From the NCBI GenBank assembly GCA_005239615.1, contig SBBR01000041.1, forward strand, positions 1 through 7,963: a DNA stretch of 7,963 bases, read 5' to 3'. This DNA is from an archaeon. Its GTDB lineage: Archaea > Iainarchaeota > Iainarchaeia > Iainarchaeales > Iainarchaeaceae. Below, one piece after another: positions 4,801 through 7,963 of the stretch (positions are counted from its first letter, which is position 1; every line of letters starts with the position of its first letter). The notes under the pieces were generated by a model that was given only the letters and a program-made list of their open reading frames with translations, did no database searches and was not told where the DNA came from. A program made the position numbers and the translations under genes.

Positions 4801-5658
4801 TCAGCTGTAACTCAGGTACATCCTCATGACTTCCTGCTCGGTCAGGGCGCGGTTGAATATCACGACATCATCAACGGTCCCGTCAAAGTAGCCGGATGGG
4901 GTTCCACCAGTGTAATCAGCGCCGACCGCGAATGGCGGGTCGGCATAACCCTCATCGGAAGAAAAACTTGCAGAGCCCTGGCCGACGAGCTTGCCGTTCA
5001 CATACATCTTTATGACTGAACTAGCAGGGCTGCCTAGGTGTTCGTGCGTCAGGGCAACGTGGTACCACTTGTTGGGAGTCAAAGTTCCGCCGTTTATGGT
5101 TGAGCCAATCCGACTAATGCGTATTTCCCCGTAAAGGGTTGTGCCGCTTTGGTAAATCCCCCATTCCCTGTAATTGTCCGCAAAAATGTTCCTCTTGCCT
5201 GTCATGTGGTCTGGCTTGAACCATAGCGCAACTGTACTCGGCCCCTTGTTGGTTACCATGCCGAGTTCTGCCTGATTTTTATTAATTTTGATGTATTGGT
5301 CGTCCTGATAATCCAGGCCAATGCATGATGCGGTCTTGCAGCTGGTGCCGGAAAGCACGGTTGGTGCATTATCCCCCTCCAATGTGGCATTGTTGCCCTT
5401 CACAACTTCTTTCCCAGTTCCGTCGTTGAAGTTCCAGTAGCCGCTGACATTGCTGACAGGTATTCCCCCCGGGATGTAATAGCCGTACTGCGCCTGCTGC
5501 TTCTGTTCATCTATTTTCACGAGGGCGATTTCCCTCGGGTCTTTGGCGCTTCCCTGCGTCCCGAGCACCAGCACGAGGACAACTCCAGCGACCAGCACGC
5601 CACCGCCGATGAGCATGAGGTATTCGAGCGCGCCCTGGCCTTTCCGTTCATTCTGCAT
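4801..5658 (-). CDS. LamG-domain protein with class III (archaeal prepilin-type) signal peptide
   Basis: This 285-residue protein is probably exported and may be assembled in or attached to a pilus-like surface structure. Residues 6-13 (KGQGALEY) are a class III archaeal signal motif: cleavage is expected after Gly7, with Gln8 at +1 and Glu12 at +5. A hydrophobic helix follows (~14-33), as in archaeal pilins. Residues ~70-285 are a concanavalin A/LamG-like beta-sandwich with hallmark segments NVSGYWNFNDGTG, STVALWFKP, KWYHVALTHE, IKMYVNGKLVG and the closing FDGTVDDVVIFNRALTEQEV. A Cys pair (SCKTASC, ~107-112) could form a disulfide. The ligand is unknown; such domains often bind glycans or proteins. 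It starts 27 bases after the rnp4 stop, with AGGA just before the ATG, so it may be co-transcribed. An AAATAAATAAAG in the gap could also be a promoter. Confidence 0.85.
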   Translation of the reverse strand: MQNERKGQGALEYLMLIGGGVLVAGVVLVLVLGTQGSAKDPREIALVKIDEQKQQAQYGYYIPGGIPVSNVSGYWNFNDGTGKEVVKGNNATLEGDNAPTVLSGTSCKTASCIGLDYQDDQYIKINKNQAELGMVTNKGPSTVALWFKPDHMTGKRNIFADNYREWGIYQSGTTLYGEIRISRIGSTINGGTLTPNKWYHVALTHEHLGSPASSVIKMYVNGKLVGQGSASFSSDEGYADPPFAVGADYTGGTPSGYFDGTVDDVVIFNRALTEQEVMRMYLSYS

Positions 5659-5685
5659 TTTCCTATATTGCTGCTTTACCTTTAT

Positions 5686-6054
5686 TTATTTCTTCCCTGT
5701 ACCATCTATGGTGCCGGGCAGTTCCCCAGTGCCAATGCCATTAGCTCGGTCGTTTTTCCTTCCCGTCTTCCTCCCGGATCCGCACGCAAGGCACTTCACC
5801 AAAGTCCACTTGGGTGTCCTGGTTATCTGCGCATTTCGCCCCTCCTTCAGGAACGAGTTGCACTTCTTGCAGAAAATGAGTTTCAGCTCATCAGGGAAGC
5901 GTGCCCGCACTTTTTTGGAGATTTCGCGCGCCAGCTGCACATACCTTTTGGCCCTCTCAGGGTGCATTTCGAGTTCCTGCTCCGCGAGCTCGAAGAGGCG
6001 GTAAATTCGCTCAAGGCCCAGCTCCTGCATCTTGGCGTGCTTCATGCGGTTCAC
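5686..6054 (-). CDS. rnp4: RNase P protein component 4 (Rpr2/Rpp21 family)
   Basis: Rnp4 is a zinc-binding protein subunit of archaeal RNase P, which removes the 5' leaders of pre-tRNAs; it works in a pair with Rpp29. The 122-residue product has an N-terminal helical part (~10-55, with LERIYRLFELAEQELEMHPE and AREISKKVRARFP) and a zinc ribbon with Cys62, Cys65, Cys88 and Cys91 (FCKKCNSFL ... RTPKWTLVKCLACGSGRK), as in the family. About 25 polar Gly/Lys-rich residues follow. The GTG at 6054 overlaps the toxin stop (GTGA). ATG codons at 6045 and 6030 are alternative starts, and none has a clear Shine-Dalgarno. The direct overlap with a MazF-type toxin gene implies co-translation. Confidence 0.92.
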   Translation of the reverse strand: MNRMKHAKMQELGLERIYRLFELAEQELEMHPERAKRYVQLAREISKKVRARFPDELKLIFCKKCNSFLKEGRNAQITRTPKWTLVKCLACGSGRKTGRKNDRANGIGTGELPGTIDGTGKK

Positions 6055-6407
6055 AGGCCGTAGAAATCCGCAGTTTTTTCTTTTACTTCGGAGAGTTTTT
6101 TAGGCGTAGCCCTGCCCACCTTTGCCAAAATCAGTTCCTTCAAAATTGTAACGGGTTTGTCCGCAAGGATGTAGCTTTCCACTTTTAGTTTTCCGCCCGT
6201 CAAATCTTCATGCGATAGTCTTATGCAGTATTGGCTATCTTTCCGGTTTGAAGTTATTTTCACCACTGCGATGTCATTGGAACCAATGTTGTATCCGGAG
6301 TTGCTCATCACCAATGCAGGCCTGCGTTTCGCCCCGCCCTGGCCAGAGTAAGGCAAATAGGCGATTATGATGTCGCCCTGCTCAAAACTCGAATATGTCT
6401 TCGGCAT
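6051..6407 (-). CDS. MazF/PemK-type endoribonuclease toxin
   Basis: MazF-family toxins cut single-stranded mRNA or rRNA at short sequences when their antitoxin is lost. The 118-residue product has the family layout: an SH3-like barrel starting FEQGDIIIAYLPYS, the KRRPALVMS strand with Arg29, and IAVVKITSN with Thr52, the two positions that correspond to the catalytic Arg and Thr of E. coli MazF. It ends in the C-terminal segment LILAKVGRATPKKLSEVKEK. I start at ATG 6407, preceded by GAGGGTGGGG; a GTG at 6413 would add two residues. It overlaps the antitoxin gene by 26 bases and its stop overlaps the rnp4 start. Catalytic residues are intact, so it is probably active. Cleavage specificity cannot be told. 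Confidence 0.87.
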   Translation of the reverse strand: MPKTYSSFEQGDIIIAYLPYSGQGGAKRRPALVMSNSGYNIGSNDIAVVKITSNRKDSQYCIRLSHEDLTGGKLKVESYILADKPVTILKELILAKVGRATPKKLSEVKEKTADFYGL

Positions 6408-6588
6408 CCCCACCCTCTTCTTCAGCCCACATTTTCAAGGCATATTTTTGCCACGGGTCTTTCTCTGCCTCTAATTGGCGTGCCTTTTCCTCAAGTGCGC
6501 GCCGCGCCACCTCTGTCCACTTCACTTCCGGGTGCCTCTTCATTACGCGGTGCGTCCTGTCCTGTATCGCGAGCGTCATGTTGACCAT
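6382..6588 (-). CDS. Ribbon-helix-helix-type antitoxin
   Basis: This 68-residue protein lies directly upstream of and overlaps the MazF-like toxin, the usual antitoxin-first arrangement. Residues 1-40 look like a ribbon-helix-helix DNA-binding domain of the archaeal antitoxin kind: the strand MVNMTLAIQD, then THRVMKRHPEVKWTEVARRA and a helix. The C-terminal ~25 residues are acidic and aromatic (MWAEEEGGDAEDIFEF) and probably lie along the toxin surface. The start is supported by AAGGTGAT three bases before the ATG, complementary to the 16S rRNA end. It likely represses its own promoter, where two TTAAATAA elements occur. The antitoxin family (MazE-, VapB- or CopG-like) cannot be fixed by eye. 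Confidence 0.8.
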   Translation of the reverse strand: MVNMTLAIQDRTHRVMKRHPEVKWTEVARRALEEKARQLEAEKDPWQKYALKMWAEEEGGDAEDIFEF

Positions 6589-6596
6589 CGAATCAC

Positions 6597-6632
6597 CTTA
6601 TTTAAGTAGAATAAGTAAAAGTTTATTTAAGC
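6597..6632 (-). promoter_or_regulatory. Promoter and likely operator of the toxin-antitoxin operon
   Basis: On the minus strand two TTAAATAA elements occur 25 bases apart, each within CTTAAATAA. The upstream one (6623-6631) is placed to act as TATA box with a start near 6603. The downstream one (6598-6606) reads CTTA-AA-TAAG, an inverted repeat next to the antitoxin ribosome binding site. A repeated short element of this kind is what a ribbon-helix-helix repressor would bind, but binding is inference. Confidence 0.45.
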
Positions 6633-6677
6633 TTGTTCCCGGAGCCAAAATGAGGTGCGCGGAGCCCATTCAAGCCA

Positions 6678-7379
6678 CTATTTCTTTTCCTTCAGCCTTT
6701 TGCGCGAGTCGCTGATGAGCTGCTTGAGCGTGGAATAGGTTTTCTCGGCATCCTTCTCCTGCACTATGATGTGGAGGTCTGAGGGGTAGCTTATCATCTC
6801 GATGCTTATGCCTTTCTTCGAGAGCGCTGCGGTAATTTCCGCTATGATGCCGTACACTTCGTGTGACTCCGTTGGCATCCTGAAGGTGACGAGCACGGAG
6901 TTGTCTATCTGCCTAATGACCTCGTTTGTAAGCTCATTCACCATGTCGTTTATCCGTTGCGTGTTTGCCAGCAGCATGACCTGCTCCCCGCCATGGATGA
7001 GTATCCTCATCTCGCCGATTTTCCAGTCTTCATCCGCAAAGAATTTCGCCAGCCTGTTAACCACCATGTCGTTTTTCCTGAAGTGTATGTAGGAAATGTC
7101 GTCCTGCATCGAGATTTCCGAGTTGGCGAAGAGCTCTGTGTAGTCCTGTGCAGCGCCGTGCTGCCCGAGTTCGTCTGCATAGCGCTTTATGGAGACAATC
7201 ACCGATTCCTCGTTGATTTTCTTGCCGAGCTTCTCAGAAAGCCTTGGTATTATCTTGCGCGCGAGTGCCGAGTAGTTCACTATGCCCTCGCTCAGGGAAC
7301 TCTTTATGTGAGGCAGGCCGTATATCTCTCCCCTCACGGCCTCAGAAAGCGAATTTTTGCCAGTAACTTCACCAGGCAT
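6678..7379 (-). CDS. Two-ACT-domain protein with N-terminal helical (HTH-like) region, putative regulator
   Basis: From ATG 7379 the product has 233 residues. The numbering below is from the alternative ATG at 7385, two codons earlier. Residues ~13-73 (LSEAVRGEIYGLPHIKSSLS, VNYSALARKIIPRLSEKLGK, VIVSIKRYADEL) form a helical segment seen at the front of some archaeal ACT proteins and could be a small winged-helix-like domain. Residues ~97-160 form one ACT-like fold. Residues ~163-226 form a clearer second one of the aspartokinase type (SVLVTFRMPTESHEVYGIIA, ALSKKGISIEMISYPSDLHI). No kinase or other catalytic domain is present, so it is probably an amino-acid-sensing regulator; ligand and target are unknown. 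A TTTAAATA box is centred 26 bases before 7379, fitting leaderless initiation at that ATG. No Shine-Dalgarno is seen. Confidence 0.75.
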   Translation of the reverse strand: MPGEVTGKNSLSEAVRGEIYGLPHIKSSLSEGIVNYSALARKIIPRLSEKLGKKINEESVIVSIKRYADELGQHGAAQDYTELFANSEISMQDDISYIHFRKNDMVVNRLAKFFADEDWKIGEMRILIHGGEQVMLLANTQRINDMVNELTNEVIRQIDNSVLVTFRMPTESHEVYGIIAEITAALSKKGISIEMISYPSDLHIIVQEKDAEKTYSTLKQLISDSRKRLKEKK

Positions 7380-7401
7380 GAGCATTAATTTCTAACAAAA
7401 A

Positions 7402-7410
7402 GTATTTAAA
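7402..7410 (-). promoter_or_regulatory. TATA box of the ACT-domain gene
   Basis: TTTAAATACTTTTTG on the minus strand contains a near-consensus archaeal TATA box. Its centre (~7405) is 26 bases upstream of the ATG at 7379, so the transcript would begin at or next to that codon, giving a leaderless mRNA. Confidence 0.6.
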
Positions 7411-7422
7411 CTTAACAAAACT

Positions 7423-7447
7423 CCGGAATTTTGACCAGTTCCGGTCA
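7423..7447. repeat. Overlapping inverted repeats upstream of the ACT gene
   Basis: CCGGAA (7423-7428) pairs with TTCCGG (7439-7444), while TGACC (7432-7436) pairs with GGTCA (7443-7447). The two share the bases 7443-7444, so as RNA they are mutually exclusive; as DNA they could be an operator just upstream of the ACT-gene TATA box. Confidence 0.4.
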
Positions 7448-7620
7448 TTCCGTGGCTTTTTAGCCGTCTTTTTAACATGGGTCATTTTGCATTGCATGAG
7501 CTTGCCATGGCTTCTGTCTTTTTCCGTGCATTCCACATTCTTTGTCAATATTCCTGTTTCCCCGGTTTTTTCTGGTCGTCAGGCTTTTTAATGTCCCTGC
7601 CCAACTCATTGCAGGTTTAT
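7448..7620. other. Stretch without a supported gene
   Basis: T-rich sequence on the plus strand with several TATA-like stretches (CTTTTTAAC at 7468-7476, CTTTTTAAT at 7584-7592). A 31-codon frame (7496-7591) and an open frame from 7477 that joins the small protein at 7621 are present, but neither upstream part looks like a conserved protein. Confidence 0.4.
7585..7592 (+). promoter_or_regulatory. TATA-like element before the 37-residue frame
   Basis: TTTTTAAT lies with its centre about 32 bases upstream of the ATG at 7621, so transcription would begin a few bases before that codon. It is the only promoter-like signal that supports expression of the small frame, and it is not a perfect match to the archaeal consensus. 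Confidence 0.3.
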
Positions 7621-7734
7621 ATGGGAAAGGGCGCAAGCACCGAAACGAAAAAGCAGGGGCCTATAGGTGGTCTTGTGATGATTTATGTGCAAGGCCGGCC
7701 CTATATGGTTGATGTGCCCAAGCCCGCAAAATAA
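7621..7734 (+). CDS. Possible small hypothetical protein (37 residues)
   Basis: From ATG 7621 the frame encodes MGKGASTETKKQGPIGGLVM followed by IYVQGRPYMVDVPKPAK. The composition is protein-like: a basic polar start, a short hydrophobic beta-prone middle (GGLVMIYV) and a Pro/Lys end. It has no membrane helix or zinc motif and I do not recognise the family. It would be transcribed opposite to all its neighbours. Support is limited to a TATA-like element at a fair distance and sensible codons; no good Shine-Dalgarno is present. The frame is open back to an ATG at 7477, but the upstream residues look like non-coding translation (many Phe, Cys, His). Confidence 0.35.
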   Translation: MGKGASTETKKQGPIGGLVMIYVQGRPYMVDVPKPAK

Positions 7735-7797
7735 GGGTGGGGTAAAATGGATGTTCATGGTCGGTTACGGCGAAGACGAGTAAAATAGGCGTTACAG

Positions 7798-7849
7798 GCG
7801 TTGGTTCCATTTCGACTACTCGGAGTCGTTTCAAAAACCATTGCAACGC
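7798..7849. repeat. Compound hairpin, possible structured RNA
   Basis: GCGTTG (7798-7803) pairs with CAACGC (7844-7849). GTT/AAC can extend this above a bulge, and CGACT-ACTCGG-AGTCG (7813-7828) forms the apex. On the plus strand a T5 run follows. It could end the small upstream transcript or be a separate RNA. Confidence 0.3.
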
Positions 7850-7869
7850 AGTTTTTCAGGTCTGGCCAG

Positions 7870-7903
7870 GTGCATTTTTTCCATAGGCACCGAAATTTTT
7901 TTT
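7870..7903 (+). terminator. Possible transcription terminator (stem plus oligo-T)
   Basis: GGTGC and GCACC form a five-pair stem around a T-rich loop, and the stem is followed by a run of eight T. Archaeal RNA polymerase stops at oligo-T runs, so both T-runs could end plus-strand transcripts from 7621 onward. The stem itself is weak. Confidence 0.35.
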
Positions 7904-7963
7904 GCCGCACCCATAATGTAGGCTTGGGCCGCCGGTCAGGCAGGTTGGTTTGGGCAGCGTGGC

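Larger units (their letters stand above)
7735..7963. other. Right-end stretch without a gene; hairpins and T-runs
   Basis: Only frames of fewer than 30 codons and a minus-strand shadow are visible. The stretch holds a compound hairpin (7798-7849), T5 to T8 runs on the plus strand, a GGTGC/GCACC stem followed by T8, and a GC-rich end that is cut off. I see no tRNA or rRNA signature in it. Confidence 0.4.

Noticed and set aside
7496..7591. 31-codon plus-strand frame placed ~26 bases after a TATA-like element
   Set aside because: Spacing is suggestive, but the sequence lacks any conserved look and lies in T-rich DNA where such frames arise by chance.
7661..7846. 61-codon minus-strand frame opposite the 37-residue frame
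   Set aside because: No ribosome binding site or TATA box at the right distance, and it overlaps a hairpin region; no family recognised.
7831..7914. 27-codon minus-strand frame beginning MGAAKKISVPMEK
   Set aside because: It is short, lacks promoter and ribosome binding signals, and crosses the oligo-T/hairpin zone.

Overview
The window is archaeal. Almost everything lies on the minus strand. Its right-to-left core is a classic archaeal translation cluster: S19e, a PDCD5-family protein, L39e, L31e, aIF6, L20a/LX (L18Ae family), prefoldin alpha and FtsY. Supporting archaeal signs are an Rpr2-type RNase P protein, a class III (prepilin-like) signal peptide, TATA boxes with near-leaderless starts and GGAGGTG/GGTGAT ribosome binding sites. 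The class III signal peptide fused to a LamG domain and the unusually extended ribosomal proteins hint at a DPANN-type lineage (Diapherotrites/Micrarchaeota-like). That placement is inference only.

Layout, in transcription order from the right on the minus strand. (a) 7379-6678: a two-ACT-domain regulator-like protein with its own TATA box. (b) 6588-4801: a chain of four closely packed genes, made of a ribbon-helix-helix antitoxin, a MazF/PemK-type endoribonuclease toxin, RNase P protein component 4 and a secreted or pilus-like LamG protein. (c) 4800-4373: 428 bases without a gene but dense in inverted repeats. They include three UUGA-loop hairpins, a possible three-way-junction RNA with a GAAA tetraloop, and a hairpin that pairs over the ribosome binding site of S19e. 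(d) 4372-2: the S19e-to-ftsY cluster; ftsY runs off the left edge and only its N-terminal 249 codons are present. (e) On the plus strand right of 7386 there is one possible 37-residue small protein and otherwise hairpins and T-runs.

The cluster couples ribosome parts (S19e, L31e, L39e, L20a), a large-subunit anti-association/assembly factor (aIF6), a nascent-chain chaperone subunit (prefoldin) and the receptor that docks translating ribosomes at the membrane (FtsY). L31e, L39e, prefoldin and FtsY all relate to the polypeptide exit side of the large subunit. Here both L31e and L39e carry long charged C-terminal extensions, S19e has a ~120-residue tail, and FtsY has a ~210-residue Pro/Ala/Glu-rich region before its N domain.

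The points most worth a second look are the structured segment upstream of S19e, which could be an autoregulatory ribosomal-protein leader, the paralogous UUGA hairpins, and the extended tunnel-exit proteins. All structural calls were made by eye, without folding software or database searches.
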